A stretch of 64,000 bases of DNA from Nitrosospira sp. Nsp14 (GCF_900113575.1 NZ_FOPV01000002.1:124001-188000), one strand, 5' to 3'. Positions 6,944 through 17,099 are shown, counted from the first letter of the stretch. Numbers and translations: made by a program. The notes: a model not told the origin generated them from the letters alone.

Positions 6944-9091
6944 ATGTTGCGTGAGACTTTGGCGGTTGATTTTCGAAGAATTGTCATGACCTGTTTGGGT
7001 TGTAATCCAACCGATATACCCTTAGCCGGCGAGGAAAGAAGGGCACCCAACGTTCTGCCCGTAAAGTGCCAGGGCGCAAACCTCAAGTGGAAATTGCCTG
7101 TGGCGATTGTGCTTGCTCTATTCCATAACACCGCTCAAGCTCAAGGTTCCGGGACGGACAAAGTATTAACACCCGTCGTGGTGACGGCCACGCCATTTGA
7201 GAACCGTGGCGAATTGGACATGGCTCAGCCTGTTTCGGTGTTGCGTGGTGATGATCTGCGCCGCAAGCGGGAGGCGAGCCTCGGCGATACGCTTTCGCGC
7301 GAGCTGGGGGTTGCGTCAAGTTCGTTCGGTCCGGGAGCGGGGCGACCCATCATTCGCGGTCTCGATGGCCCCCGCATCAGGGTGCTGGAAAACGGAATCG
7401 GCACGCTCGATATCTCTTCCATCAGCCCGGACCATGCGGTGACCACCGAATCGCTCAATGCTTCTCAAATCGAAATTCTGCGGGGTCCGGCAACACTGCT
7501 CTATGGCAGCGGCGCTTCGGGCGGGGTAGTCAATGTCGTGAATAACCGTATCCCGAGCCAACTGTTCAAATCTCCAAAAGGAGACTTTGAAGTCCGCGGA
7601 AACACCGCAACGGAAGAACGCACGGGCGCCTTCAATGCGGCCGGGAGCATGAGGCAGATGTCCTGGAGCATCGGCGGCTTCAGGCGTAAGACCGACGATT
7701 ACCATATTCCCGGCCGAGCAAATGAGAGCGATCCGGCCAGCCCGAAAGGGATTGTAGAAAACAGCGCGGTGAATTCGGGTGGTTTGTCCGGGGGCGCATC
7801 CTTCGTGGGTGAGCGTGGCTTTTTGGGCGGATCGGTAGGCCACCTGGAAAGCAAATATGGGATACCCGGCCCGGAAGGCGCGAGGATCGACCTCAAGCAG
7901 ACCCGCTACGATTTCTCGAGCGAGTTGGACAAGCCGGTTGCCGGGTTCGAGAAGCTGAAAGTACGGATGGGATACAACGATTACAAGCATGCCGAAATCG
8001 AGCGTACCGGAGAGATTGCAACGCGATTTAAGAATGAAGCGATCGAAAGCCGTGCCGAGCTCTTGCATGAGCCTCTGGCGAACTGGAAGGGCGTAATAGG
8101 AGTTCAGTTTCGTGATCGCCACTTTTCAGCACTGGGCGAGGAGACAGTGGTACCCGTTACCAAATCGCATTCGGTGGGCGTGTTCCTCGTTGAGGAGCGC
8201 AACTGGAACCGATGGCGCTTGGAGCTCGGCGGGCGGGGGGAGTATGCTGTGCAGGATCCCAAGGGCGACCTCCTCCCCTCGCGCTCATTTGGACTCTACA
8301 ACGCATCCGTGGGTGCGTTATGGAAATTCATGGAAGGCTACGGGTTGGGCTTGACAGCCATTCGCGGCCAACGCGCGCCATCGACCGAGGAACTGTACAT
8401 AAAAGGCCCGCACCATGGCACAGCCACCTTTCAGACAGGTGATAATAATTTAAGCAGTGAGACCACCAGCAATATCGACCTTGCGCTACGCAAGACCACC
8501 GGTGCCGTGACTTGGAAAGTCAATGCATTCCACAACTGGATCAACAACTATATTTTCGTGCGCAGTGCCGATGTCAATGGTGATCGCGTGGCCGATCGTG
8601 CTGACGATACCGGAGCGCTCGATCCAAACGGCGAATTTCTGGTGCAAAATTTTACGCAGGGTGGAGCCAGATTTTACGGCGCGGAAGCGGAAGCGATATT
8701 TACCATAAAACCGGACGAGATCAATTTGCGCCTTTTTACCGATTATGTACGCGGAAAACTGGATAGCGGGGGAAATGTGCCGCGACTTACACCGTGGCGG
8801 TTTGGCGTGGAATTCAATCATCAAACCGGGCCATGGACATCGAACATAAGCGCAACCCGGGTTATGCGGCAAAACCATGTCGCAGAACTGGAAAGCAGTA
8901 CACCCGGCTACACACTTGTAAATGTCGAGGTGAGCTTTCGCATCAAGCAAACCCGGTCGAATGGGATAAAAATCTTTCTTCAGGGCCGAAATCTTCTCAA
9001 TGAAGAAATGCGTGTCCATACCTCCTTCCTGAAGGATTTCGCGCCGCTGCCGGGAAGGGCCCTGGTGGCAGGCGTGAGAGGCGAGTTCTAA
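6944..9091 (+). CDS. znuD: ZnuD-like TonB-dependent outer-membrane receptor
   Basis: A 715-residue TonB-dependent receptor. A signal peptide ends near residue 66 (LPVAIVLALFHNTAQA), followed by a TonB-box-like stretch VVVTATPF, a plug domain (GRPIIRGLDGPRIRVLENG, then QIEILRGPATLLYGSGASGG) and a 22-strand-type barrel ending in GVRGEF. The plug closely resembles the zinc and haem receptor ZnuD of Neisseria (the ISPDHAVTTESL region and KGPHHGTATFQTGDNN near residue 487). With the Fur-family gene just upstream, outer-membrane zinc uptake is the best call. The start is uncertain: ATGs at 6944 and 6986 both leave a long segment before the signal peptide. A different metal chelate as substrate is possible. 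Confidence 0.82.
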   Translation: MLRETLAVDFRRIVMTCLGCNPTDIPLAGEERRAPNVLPVKCQGANLKWKLPVAIVLALFHNTAQAQGSGTDKVLTPVVVTATPFENRGELDMAQPVSVLRGDDLRRKREASLGDTLSRELGVASSSFGPGAGRPIIRGLDGPRIRVLENGIGTLDISSISPDHAVTTESLNASQIEILRGPATLLYGSGASGGVVNVVNNRIPSQLFKSPKGDFEVRGNTATEERTGAFNAAGSMRQMSWSIGGFRRKTDDYHIPGRANESDPASPKGIVENSAVNSGGLSGGASFVGERGFLGGSVGHLESKYGIPGPEGARIDLKQTRYDFSSELDKPVAGFEKLKVRMGYNDYKHAEIERTGEIATRFKNEAIESRAELLHEPLANWKGVIGVQFRDRHFSALGEETVVPVTKSHSVGVFLVEERNWNRWRLELGGRGEYAVQDPKGDLLPSRSFGLYNASVGALWKFMEGYGLGLTAIRGQRAPSTEELYIKGPHHGTATFQTGDNNLSSETTSNIDLALRKTTGAVTWKVNAFHNWINNYIFVRSADVNGDRVADRADDTGALDPNGEFLVQNFTQGGARFYGAEAEAIFTIKPDEINLRLFTDYVRGKLDSGGNVPRLTPWRFGVEFNHQTGPWTSNISATRVMRQNHVAELESSTPGYTLVNVEVSFRIKQTRSNGIKIFLQGRNLLNEEMRVHTSFLKDFAPLPGRALVAGVRGEF

Positions 9092-9239
9092 CTGCTTCAA
9101 CGAGGTGCGGGTCTGTTCGCGATCGGCTTTTTACATTTGCAAGACAGCGCGTGTGCTGCCTAAATGCTCAGTCGGCTATCAAGCCATAGCGGAATGTGGC
9201 AAACTTCGGGATTGGGTTTGATATCAGGTACGCTCATCC

Positions 9240-10487
9240 GTGTCGTCTTACGAACTTTTTATTGGTTTGCGCTATACCCGTGCCAAGCGCCGTAATCACT
9301 TCATCTCCTTCATCTCACTGATTTCCCTGCTCGGTATTACACTCGGAATGACGGCGCTCATCACCGTCATGTCGGTGATGAACGGCTTTCAAAAAGAAGT
9401 CCGAACGCGGATTCTCGGCGTGGCATCCCACATTCAGGTGAGCGGTATCGACGGCAAGCTTACCGGGTGGCGTCTTGTTGCAGGCGAAGCCCTGAGGCAT
9501 CCCGAGGTAGAAGCGGCGGCTCCCTTTGTCAGCGCGCAAGGCATGGTGTCATACGACCAGATCGTCAGCGGTGTCGCGGTAAGAGGCATTTTGCCGGAAA
9601 TGGAAAACGAGGTGGCTGACTTTGCCGGCATGATGGTGGATGGAGAACTCAGCGACCTGGTGCCAGGGAGCTTCGGCATGGTCATCGGTCGGGAATTGGC
9701 GCGGGCATTGGGTGTTTTCACCGGGGACAAGATCGTATTGATCTCACCTCAGGGGCAGGTAACTCCCGCAGGCATCCTGCCGCGCCTCAAGCAGTTCACC
9801 ATTACCGGTATTTTCCAGGCCGGGCATTTCGAATATGACTCCAGCTTGGTGCTCATCCACTTGGCGGATGCACAAAAGCTGTACCGTATGGGCAATGATG
9901 AGGTCTCGGGGGTACGTCTCAAGCTGCGCGATCTCTTCCACGCACCGCAGGTCGTCCAGGAGCTTGGCCCGATGATTTCGGCGGAGGTTTATATCAGCGA
10001 CTGGAGCCGGCAGCACGCCAACTATTTCCGTGCGATCCAGATCGAGAAGCGGATGCTGTCTCTCATCCTTGCTCTCATCATCGCGGTTGCGGCGTTCAAC
10101 ATTGTGTCCACCCTGGTGATGGCAGTCACCGACAAACAGTCGGACATTGCTATTCTTCGCACCTTGGGCGCCAGTCCTCGCAGCATCATGAAGGTTTTCA
10201 TCGTCCAGGGCACCCTCATTGGTGTCCTCGGGACGACACTGGGTGTGATCGGGGGGGTGCTGCTGGCGTACAACATAGAGGCGGTCATCGCGGCCATAGA
10301 GCATGTATTCAGTGTCCAGTTCCTTTCGCGGGAGGTTTATTACATCAGCGAGATTCCCTCGGACCTGCAACTTGCCGACGTGATCACAGTGGCAGTTGTA
10401 TCGTTTGTGCTGACTTTGCTCGCGACGCTTTACCCGAGCTATCGTGCGTCCAAGGTCAACCCCGCCGAGGCGCTCAGGTATGAGTGA
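9240..10487 (+). CDS. lolC: Lipoprotein-releasing ABC transporter permease LolC/LolE
   Basis: 415 residues, the usual length for the single LolC/LolE permease of betaproteobacteria. The N-terminus ([32 protein letters not shown]) is diagnostic. One N-terminal membrane helix is followed by a periplasmic domain (about 50-265) and three C-terminal helices, ending with the FtsX-like [18 protein letters not shown]. With LolD it extracts outer-membrane lipoproteins from the inner membrane and passes them to LolA. The start is GTG. The gene overlaps lolD by 8 bp, indicating translational coupling. Whether it should be named LolC, LolE or LolF cannot be decided here. Confidence 0.92.
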   Translation: MSSYELFIGLRYTRAKRRNHFISFISLISLLGITLGMTALITVMSVMNGFQKEVRTRILGVASHIQVSGIDGKLTGWRLVAGEALRHPEVEAAAPFVSAQGMVSYDQIVSGVAVRGILPEMENEVADFAGMMVDGELSDLVPGSFGMVIGRELARALGVFTGDKIVLISPQGQVTPAGILPRLKQFTITGIFQAGHFEYDSSLVLIHLADAQKLYRMGNDEVSGVRLKLRDLFHAPQVVQELGPMISAEVYISDWSRQHANYFRAIQIEKRMLSLILALIIAVAAFNIVSTLVMAVTDKQSDIAILRTLGASPRSIMKVFIVQGTLIGVLGTTLGVIGGVLLAYNIEAVIAAIEHVFSVQFLSREVYYISEIPSDLQLADVITVAVVSFVLTLLATLYPSYRASKVNPAEALRYE

Positions 10488-11157
10488 GCACATCATATCC
10501 TGCGGCAACCTGCGCAAGAGTTATTATCAGGGAAAGCATGAAGTGCCCGTGCTGATGGGTATTGACCTGGACGTTGCCAAGGGCGACACGCTCGCGATCG
10601 TCGGTGCGTCGGGCTCCGGAAAAAGCACGCTCCTGCACCTGCTGGGCGGATTGGACGCGCCCACCGGCGGCGAAATACGAATCATGGGGCACGACATCGC
10701 AGCCATCGACGAGGAAGAACGATGCAAGTTGCGTAACCGGTCGCTCGGCTTCATTTATCAGTTTCATCACCTGCTACCGGAGTTCAGCGCGCTTGAAAAC
10801 GTTGCCATGCCGCTGCTCATCCGTCGCATCAGCAGTACCGAGGCCTACAAGAGCGCGGCGGAAGTTTTGAAGCAGGTGGGACTGGGTCATCGCCTCACCC
10901 ACACCCCTGGCGAACTATCGGGCGGCGAGCGTCAGCGTGCCGCCGTTGCCCGGGCTCTGGTCACTCGCCCCGCCTGCGTGCTGGCCGATGAACCCACTGG
11001 AAATCTCGACCGCCGCACCGCGGGAGAGGTATTCGACTTGATGCTCGAACTCAACCTCAGCATGGGCGCAAGCCTGATTATTGTGACGCACGATCCGGAG
11101 CTGGCGAAAAAGGCCGCGCGCATGTTGCAACTGGAAGACGGTGTATTGGCAGGATAA
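10480..11157 (+). CDS. lolD: Lipoprotein-releasing ABC transporter ATPase LolD
   Basis: 225 residues from the ATG at 10480, which overlaps the end of the permease gene. It carries Walker [11 protein letters not shown]-loop region [14 protein letters not shown] signature [10 protein letters not shown] and Walker [12 protein letters not shown], followed by the H-loop VTHD. LolD powers release of lipoproteins from the inner membrane with the permease. An in-frame upstream ATG at 10444 lies inside the permease gene and gives an arginine-rich non-conserved extension, so it was rejected. Confidence 0.95.
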   Translation: MSEHIISCGNLRKSYYQGKHEVPVLMGIDLDVAKGDTLAIVGASGSGKSTLLHLLGGLDAPTGGEIRIMGHDIAAIDEEERCKLRNRSLGFIYQFHHLLPEFSALENVAMPLLIRRISSTEAYKSAAEVLKQVGLGHRLTHTPGELSGGERQRAAVARALVTRPACVLADEPTGNLDRRTAGEVFDLMLELNLSMGASLIIVTHDPELAKKAARMLQLEDGVLAG

Positions 11158-11259
11158 CGAGATATTCCAACGCCGCAAGGGTGAACTCAGCGTTCCGCTG
11201 TCCTCGGCCCGCCTCGTCCATAAAAGGATGAAATTCCCGTTACGAGCTCCTTCCTGCCC

Positions 11260-11835
11260 TTATTCCAGGCTTTTTCCAGCATGGCGTCCCCGCCGTTTCG
11301 CACGCTTGCGCCATTCGTAAACGGTGTATAGCCGCCACCCGCCCCGCACCAGAACGTAGCCGGCGATCGAAAGCAGCAGCGCCAGCAACACCAGTCCCAC
11401 GAGTAGCGGTCTGCCCAGCGAGACAACCCATTCGACCAACGCTGGTATCCAGTCTCCAATGCTTTTGTCCATCAGGTTGAGCTCTGTTCGGGGCAGGGCG
11501 CGCGACCCCTCACCGGTAACGAATGCGCCTATCGCATAAGCCGCAGCATAGATCGGCAATATGGTGAAGGGATTGGAATAAAGCGTCGTAATAATTGCTA
11601 CCGGGAGATTGACTTTGAAAAGGACAGCGAACAAAGCGGCGAAAAAGAACTGTACCGGGTTGCTGCCGGGAATCAGGCCGGTGAACAGGCCAACCGCTAC
11701 GCCGCCCGCTACCGAGCGGCGGTGGAGATGCCACAGATTGTGATGGTGCAGCCGTTCTCCGAATATCCCCACAAAGCGGCTCTGGCGGATAGTTTCGTGA
11801 GATGGGAGGTATTTTTTGAAAAATTTTCGAGGCAC
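11260..11835 (-). CDS. DUF2062 membrane protein
   Basis: 191 residues, matching the DUF2062 family: the basic start with HHNLWHLHRRSVAGGVAVGLFTGLIPGSNPVQF, then membrane segments around 40-65, 70-100 and 135-165, and a very basic tail (YEWRKRAKRRGRHAG). Family members are small inner-membrane proteins of unknown role, often near glycosyltransferase or competence genes. It converges with lolD and is divergent from comEC, so the 155 bp before comEC probably contains promoters for both. No function is assigned. Confidence 0.85.
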   Translation of the reverse strand: MPRKFFKKYLPSHETIRQSRFVGIFGERLHHHNLWHLHRRSVAGGVAVGLFTGLIPGSNPVQFFFAALFAVLFKVNLPVAIITTLYSNPFTILPIYAAAYAIGAFVTGEGSRALPRTELNLMDKSIGDWIPALVEWVVSLGRPLLVGLVLLALLLSIAGYVLVRGGWRLYTVYEWRKRAKRRGRHAGKSLE

Positions 11836-11990
11836 AAGAAGAGTGTACGTAAATAGAGTGGCGAACTGTAAACATTATGCCCCGCGTCGATGCGATTGGC
11901 AGCATCGGATCAAGTCGCTATTTAAGAATAACCAACCGGTTACGGGTACCTGTCCATAGTTCTCAAAGGTTTCGAACGCGAAAAAAGATA

Positions 11991-14387
11991 ATGCGCAGAT
12001 ATATTCTGGCGTTTGCCTTTGGGGTGATATTGCTCCAGCAACAAGCTGAACTGCCGAATACTTTTTGGGCCTGGGCACTGCCGCCACTCGCAATATCCGT
12101 GTTTCTCCTCTTGCGCTGCCAGACCGCCTTTCTCACGGAAATGGGCAAGATTTTGCTTGTCATCGTTTTTCTAGGCGGCGGATTCTTCTGGGCGGCTGCT
12201 TTGGCGCAGTGGCGGCTGGCAGACGCGCTTCCACATGAATGGGAAGGCCGCGATATCCAGTTGGTGGGCGTAGTTGCAGAGCTGCCGCAGGCCAATGAAA
12301 GCGGTGTTCGTTTTGCATTTGACGTCGAGCAGGTGCTGACGCCAGATGCCGTTGTTCCCGAGCGCATTTCCCTCGCCTGGTATAAGGATAAGGAACGGGG
12401 AAGATCATCCCGTGCTGAGGCGGTGCCGCAGCCAGTTACCGCAGGCGAGCGCTGGCAACTGACGACACGGCTCAAGCGTCCGCACGGCACCAGCAATCCT
12501 CACGGTTTCGACTTCGAGCAATGGGCACTGGAGCACAACCTCCGAGCCAGCGGTTATGTGCGCAAAAGCGACAGAAACATACGTCTGGAGGAAATGGTCA
12601 ATCGTCCATCTTACCGGGTCGAGCGTTTACGTCAGGAAATCCGGGAGCGTTTCCTGGATTCTCTAGCCGGCAATACCTACGCCGGTATTCTGGTTGCCCT
12701 GGCGGTGGGGGATCAGCGCGCCATTCCACCCCAGCAGTGGCAGATACTGACCCGCACCGGCGTGAACCACCTCATGAGTATCTCGGGACTTCACGTGACC
12801 ATGGTATCGGGCCTGATATTTTCGCTGGTTTACGGTTTGTGGCGCAGGAGCCACCAGTTGACATTATGGCTGCCCGCGCGCAAAGCCGCGGCTATAGCCG
12901 GCGTGGCGGCGGCACTGGGTTACGCGCTACTCGCAGGCTTTGCGGTGCCGGCGCAGCGAACGGTATATATGCTTGCGGCAATCGCCATTGCTTTATGGCT
13001 GGGGCGGTCCATTTCCATGACCGCAGTACTGGCCTGGGCATTGCTGGCGGTAGTTGTGACCGATCCGTGGTCGGTGCTCTCGGCTGGCTTTTGGTTGTCG
13101 TTTGGCGCCATCGCGGTCATCCTGCTTGTGTCTGCCGGAAGGGTAGGCAGAATGCACTGGTTGACCGGTTGGGCGCGGGTACAATGGGCTATCACGCTTG
13201 GTCTGATCCCGCTATTGTTGGCGATGTTTCAGCAGGTATCACTGATTTCACCCTTTGCGAACGCGATCGCAATCCCATTGGTCAGTCTGGTGGTGGTTCC
13301 CTTAACGCTGCTGGCGACATTGCCTCCCCTTGATGTCATGTTGTTTCCGGCGCACTGGATGCTGAGCGGATGCATGCAGATAATGCAGTGGATGAGTGAG
13401 GTGCCGCAGGCGGTCTGGAGTCAGCATGCGCCACCGGCCTGGGCAGTGGTAGCTGGAATGGCAGGCATTTGCTGGATGTTGCTGCCCGGGAGATTGGGCC
13501 CCGGTTTTCCCAGGGGCTTTCCGGCCCGCTGGTTGGGCGCAGTCGCGCTGCTGCCGCTCTTTCTAACGCCGCGGCCGACGCCTTCGCCGGGTGAATTATG
13601 GGTGGCAGTACTGGACGTGGGTCAGGGATTAGCGGTAGTGGCACGCACGCAAAATCATACCCTGCTCTACGATACAGGGCCGGGCTTCAGTCTGGAAGCC
13701 GACAGCGGCAACCGGACCATTGTTCCATTCCTGCGAGGAGAAGGCGTAAAACGTGTGCACGCAATGGTTGTCACACATGCAGACGCTGATCACAGCGGCG
13801 GCGCATTGTCCGTGCTCCAGGCAGTACCAGTTGACCGGGTGTTTTCATCTTTGAAAGAGGATCACGCCATACAACTGGCTGCTGCCAAAACGCATCAATG
13901 TCGAGCCGGCGAGTCCTGGCAATGGGATGGCGTTCGGTTTGACATGCTGCACCCGCCGGAGCAGAGCTACAGTAATCCCAAGCTTAAAACCAACGCGTTG
14001 AGCTGCGTAATGAAAATCACCACATCGCACGGCAGCGTTCTGCTGCCGGCTGACATCGAAAAAAGATCGGAATATCAATTGGTCGAACATACCGCCGATG
14101 CGCTTCCGTCGACCGTGCTGGTCGCACCTCATCACGGCAATAAAACCTCCTCCACCAATGAGTTTGTGAGCCGGGTGAACCCCAGGCTGGTAATATTCAC
14201 CGCGGGTTACCGTAACCGCTTCGGCCATCCAAACGCCGAAGTGGTGGAGCGTTATCGGTCTATCGGGAGTAGAGTGCTACGAAGCGACGCGGATGGGGCG
14301 GTGTCGCTGCGCTTTGCAAACAGCGAGGTCGCGGCGCAGGCCGAGCGCACGCGAAATCGCCGCTACTGGCACAATATTCCGCAATAA
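11991..14387 (+). CDS. comEC: ComEC/Rec2 competence channel protein
   Basis: 798 residues from the ATG at 11991, where the membrane start MRRYILAFAFGVILL fits the family; the open frame reaches 114 bp further upstream without family-like residues. It has an N-terminal OB/DUF4131-like region (about 90-210), a central multi-helix competence domain (LTRTGVNHLMSISGLHVTMV near residue 250, then about ten helices) and a C-terminal metallo-beta-lactamase-like domain (VLDVGQGLAVV, VVTHADADHSGG, then APHHGNKTS). ComEC forms the inner-membrane channel for single-stranded DNA during natural transformation. Full length, so DNA uptake may be functional if other com genes are present elsewhere. Confidence 0.9.
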   Translation: MRRYILAFAFGVILLQQQAELPNTFWAWALPPLAISVFLLLRCQTAFLTEMGKILLVIVFLGGGFFWAAALAQWRLADALPHEWEGRDIQLVGVVAELPQANESGVRFAFDVEQVLTPDAVVPERISLAWYKDKERGRSSRAEAVPQPVTAGERWQLTTRLKRPHGTSNPHGFDFEQWALEHNLRASGYVRKSDRNIRLEEMVNRPSYRVERLRQEIRERFLDSLAGNTYAGILVALAVGDQRAIPPQQWQILTRTGVNHLMSISGLHVTMVSGLIFSLVYGLWRRSHQLTLWLPARKAAAIAGVAAALGYALLAGFAVPAQRTVYMLAAIAIALWLGRSISMTAVLAWALLAVVVTDPWSVLSAGFWLSFGAIAVILLVSAGRVGRMHWLTGWARVQWAITLGLIPLLLAMFQQVSLISPFANAIAIPLVSLVVVPLTLLATLPPLDVMLFPAHWMLSGCMQIMQWMSEVPQAVWSQHAPPAWAVVAGMAGICWMLLPGRLGPGFPRGFPARWLGAVALLPLFLTPRPTPSPGELWVAVLDVGQGLAVVARTQNHTLLYDTGPGFSLEADSGNRTIVPFLRGEGVKRVHAMVVTHADADHSGGALSVLQAVPVDRVFSSLKEDHAIQLAAAKTHQCRAGESWQWDGVRFDMLHPPEQSYSNPKLKTNALSCVMKITTSHGSVLLPADIEKRSEYQLVEHTADALPSTVLVAPHHGNKTSSTNEFVSRVNPRLVIFTAGYRNRFGHPNAEVVERYRSIGSRVLRSDADGAVSLRFANSEVAAQAERTRNRRYWHNIPQ

Positions 14388-14451
14388 CCGCCGGAATCGT
14401 CCCAGGCTTTATCGCCGAATCGTTCGAGAAGACTTTTAGATTTGCCGTTCA

Positions 14452-16740
14452 ATGAAAAACAATATTGATTCCGATCGTCCCGTCAATCGGACAGACTCGA
14501 ACTTGGAAGCGAGCGCGTTGCCGGACTCAGGCTCAATCGGATCTCCATTCTCTTTCACAGCTGGTCCGTTTGCCACCAGCGAACCGAGCGCATCCGTATG
14601 GCTGCAGACGTTGGCGCCCATTTTTTCTCCTACGGAACTGGACGCATTTGCCGATGCTCTGAACTTTTCTCAGCCGTTCTATGCAGACAAAATGCTCCTT
14701 ACGGGCGAGCCGGTCGCGCAACACATACGCGGAATGGTGCTGATTCTTGCGTCGCTACGAGTCGATGCCGATACACTTCTGGCGGGCATCCTGCATTCGG
14801 TTCCAATTTATCTGGATGGATATCAGGAGAAGCTGAACGCGGCTTTCAATCATCATGTGGCTCACCTCGTAGAAGGCGTTGCGCGCATGGGCCGCATCCG
14901 TTCGCTTGGAGCGCCCACCGGCAATGTTCCGGATCGTGGCGCGCAAGTGGAGGCATTGCGCAAGATGCTGCTCGCGATGGCAGAGGACATTCGCGTCGTT
15001 ATCATTGCGCTGGCGGATCGGGTACAAACGATGCGTTATATTGCGGCCAATAATGTTCACGGCCGAGTGGAGACCGCGCACGAAACGCTGGACATATTTG
15101 CCCCGCTGGCAAACCGTCTGGGGCTGTGGCAGGTGAAGTGGGAACTGGAAGATTTCTCATTCCGGATCATCGAACCTGAACGGTATAAAAAAATAGCCAC
15201 ATTGCTGGAAGAGACGCGCCGCATTCGAGAAGAGTATATTGCCCTGGTGGTGGAGAAATTACAGGGCGAATTGCGGCGAACGGACATCAAGGCTGAGGTT
15301 ACCGGACGGCCCAAGCACATCTATAGTATTCACAAGAAAATGCAACGCAAGGGCGTGGACTTCAAGGAAATACACGATTCCCGCGCGGTACGCGTTCTTG
15401 TGGACGATGTGAAAGACTGCTATGCCGTACTGGGTGCGGTGCACAATCTGTGGGTACCCATCCCGAAGGAGTTCGACGACTATATCGCACGACCGAAAGG
15501 CAACGATTACCGGTCGCTGCATACTGCAGTGATCGGCCCTGAAGACAAGGTGGTCGAAGTGCAGATTCGCACTTATGAAATGCACCGTCATTCCGAAATG
15601 GGTGTGGCCGCGCACTGGCGCTACAAGGAGGGTGCAAGACGCGACGCCAGATATGACGACAAAATCGCCTGGTTGAGGCAGATCCTCGAATGGAGGAACG
15701 ACGTAGCGGATGCGGGCGAACTGGCCGAGCACTTCAAGGTTGCGCTGTTCGAGGACTCCATCTATGTATTGACGCCCCAGGGGAGGGTCATTGCTTTACC
15801 GAAAGGCGCCACCCCGGTGGATTTTGCCTACCATATTCATACTGACCTGGGCCACCGCTGCCGCGGCGCAAAAGTCGATGGCGTCATGGTACCGCTCGAC
15901 TACCGGCTGAAAAATGCCCAGCGCGTGGAAATCATCTCCGCCAAACAGGGCTCGCCTAGTCGTGACTGGCTCAACCCCGCTTTGGGCTACCTGAAAAGCC
16001 AGCGTGCAAAAGCGAAATTGAGACAATGGTTTAGCGGACAAGAGCGGGAGGCTTTATTAGCCCAGGGCCGGGCCCTGGTGGAAAAGGAGTTGCAGCGGCA
16101 TGGCATGACTGCGCTGGGGTTGGACAAGCTTGCTGCCGAGTTCAAGTTCGCCAAGCTTGATGCCTTCTTGGCTGCGGTCGCCCGAGGTGAGATCGGTAAC
16201 CGGCAATTAGCGAACTTTCTGGGCGAGAAGATCCCGTCTCCAGTCCAAGGTTCTGAAGCGGCGCCGAGCGTCGCAGCGGTTTCTTCATCACCTACGGGCA
16301 TAGTCGTTGCCGGTGTCGATAAACTTCTCACCGTTCTGGCAAAATGCTGCAAGCCGGCACCACCCGACCCCATCGTCGGCTTTATTACACGTGGACGCGG
16401 CATCACTGTACACCGGCAGGGATGCGCCAGTTTGTCGCGATTAGCTGAAGAGAGCGCTGAGCGTCTCATTGCAGCGGAGTGGGGTACGGCCGAGCTATCA
16501 AAGGGAGGGGGGTACGAGGTGGATATCGAGATCGAGGCGGTCGACCGGCAGGGATTGCTGCATGACATCTCGACTATTCTGCTGCGAGAAAAAATAAACG
16601 TGACTGCCACTCGCACTCACAGCCACCATCACGCCGCCATCATGCGGTTTACCCTGCTGATCACAAGTGTGGCGCAATTGAGCCGGCTCCTTGGATTGAT
16701 ACAGAGCCTGCCCGGAGTGAGCTCGGCTTTCCGGAAGTGA
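14452..16740 (+). CDS. relA: RelA-type (p)ppGpp synthetase with degenerate hydrolase domain
   Basis: 762 residues in the RelA/SpoT domain order: HD-like (about 75-220), synthetase (about 270-400), TGS (about 430-495) and a C-terminal ACT (about 685-760). The hydrolase HD motif is lost: the site reads ILHSVP with H115-S116 instead of HD. The synthetase has E340-F-D-D343, the EXDD form associated with RelA-type synthetases, and the motif GNDYRSLHTAV. It should make (p)ppGpp on starved ribosomes but not degrade it; a SpoT-like enzyme is expected elsewhere. The gene is alone, 64 bp after comEC. Confidence 0.92.
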   Translation: MKNNIDSDRPVNRTDSNLEASALPDSGSIGSPFSFTAGPFATSEPSASVWLQTLAPIFSPTELDAFADALNFSQPFYADKMLLTGEPVAQHIRGMVLILASLRVDADTLLAGILHSVPIYLDGYQEKLNAAFNHHVAHLVEGVARMGRIRSLGAPTGNVPDRGAQVEALRKMLLAMAEDIRVVIIALADRVQTMRYIAANNVHGRVETAHETLDIFAPLANRLGLWQVKWELEDFSFRIIEPERYKKIATLLEETRRIREEYIALVVEKLQGELRRTDIKAEVTGRPKHIYSIHKKMQRKGVDFKEIHDSRAVRVLVDDVKDCYAVLGAVHNLWVPIPKEFDDYIARPKGNDYRSLHTAVIGPEDKVVEVQIRTYEMHRHSEMGVAAHWRYKEGARRDARYDDKIAWLRQILEWRNDVADAGELAEHFKVALFEDSIYVLTPQGRVIALPKGATPVDFAYHIHTDLGHRCRGAKVDGVMVPLDYRLKNAQRVEIISAKQGSPSRDWLNPALGYLKSQRAKAKLRQWFSGQEREALLAQGRALVEKELQRHGMTALGLDKLAAEFKFAKLDAFLAAVARGEIGNRQLANFLGEKIPSPVQGSEAAPSVAAVSSSPTGIVVAGVDKLLTVLAKCCKPAPPDPIVGFITRGRGITVHRQGCASLSRLAEESAERLIAAEWGTAELSKGGGYEVDIEIEAVDRQGLLHDISTILLREKINVTATRTHSHHHAAIMRFTLLITSVAQLSRLLGLIQSLPGVSSAFRK

Positions 16741-17004
16741 CTGCCGGTTTGCACCAGGGAGGTGGGCGCTATTATCGGGCTTGTCTATTCCCCCGTCGCC
16801 TAATCATCTGAAGCTGCATATTCACTGCGGCAGCTATTCGCTTCTGCCGCCTATATAAGCCCTTCCTCAGACAAATTCTCGTTGTCGCGCGTCCGCGCGT
16901 TCATTATTTGCATCAACTTATTTCCAGCCCGGCATTGCCGGTTTCACTGCCCGCGATCATCTTTTTAACTCATTGTCCTACAACTAATAACCCTGCTTTT
17001 GGCC
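16741..17004. other. Non-coding gap between relA and the mraZ promoter
   Basis: I see no gene, hairpin terminator or RNA here. It is AT-rich towards the mraZ promoter and includes the TATAA-like stretch CCTATATAAGCC around 16850; no matching -35 was convincing. Confidence 0.5.
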
Positions 17005-17033
17005 TTGACTTTGCTATTTTTTTTAATTACAGT
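17005..17033 (+). promoter_or_regulatory. Promoter of the dcw cluster (Pmra)
   Basis: TTGACT (17005-17010) and TACAGT (17028-17033) are separated by 17 bp, close to a sigma70 promoter. The predicted start, near 17040, falls within the MraZ repeats. It stands about 70 bp before mraZ, so it probably drives the entire division cluster. Confidence 0.6.
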
Positions 17034-17056
17034 GGGCAAAAGTGGGAAAAAGTGGG
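17032..17056 (+). promoter_or_regulatory. Three MraZ boxes (GTGGG repeats, 10-bp period)
   Basis: GTGGG occurs at 17032, 17042 and 17052, exactly ten bases apart, each followed by an A-rich spacer. MraZ is known to bind direct TGGGN repeats with 5-nt spacers in front of its own operon. The first repeat overlaps the -10 box, so binding should repress the cluster. Confidence 0.85.
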
Positions 17057-17099
17057 GGAAGTTTTCCGGGCAACTTCATCCTGCAAATAAGGGAGCACA

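Noticed and set aside
7316-8122. A 268-codon frame opposite the TonB receptor
   Set aside because: No motif, no ribosome site, and fully inside the receptor gene.
14452-16740. Bifunctional SpoT as the call for the RelA/SpoT gene
   Set aside because: The HD motif is lost and the synthetase has EFDD rather than RXKD, so RelA fits better.
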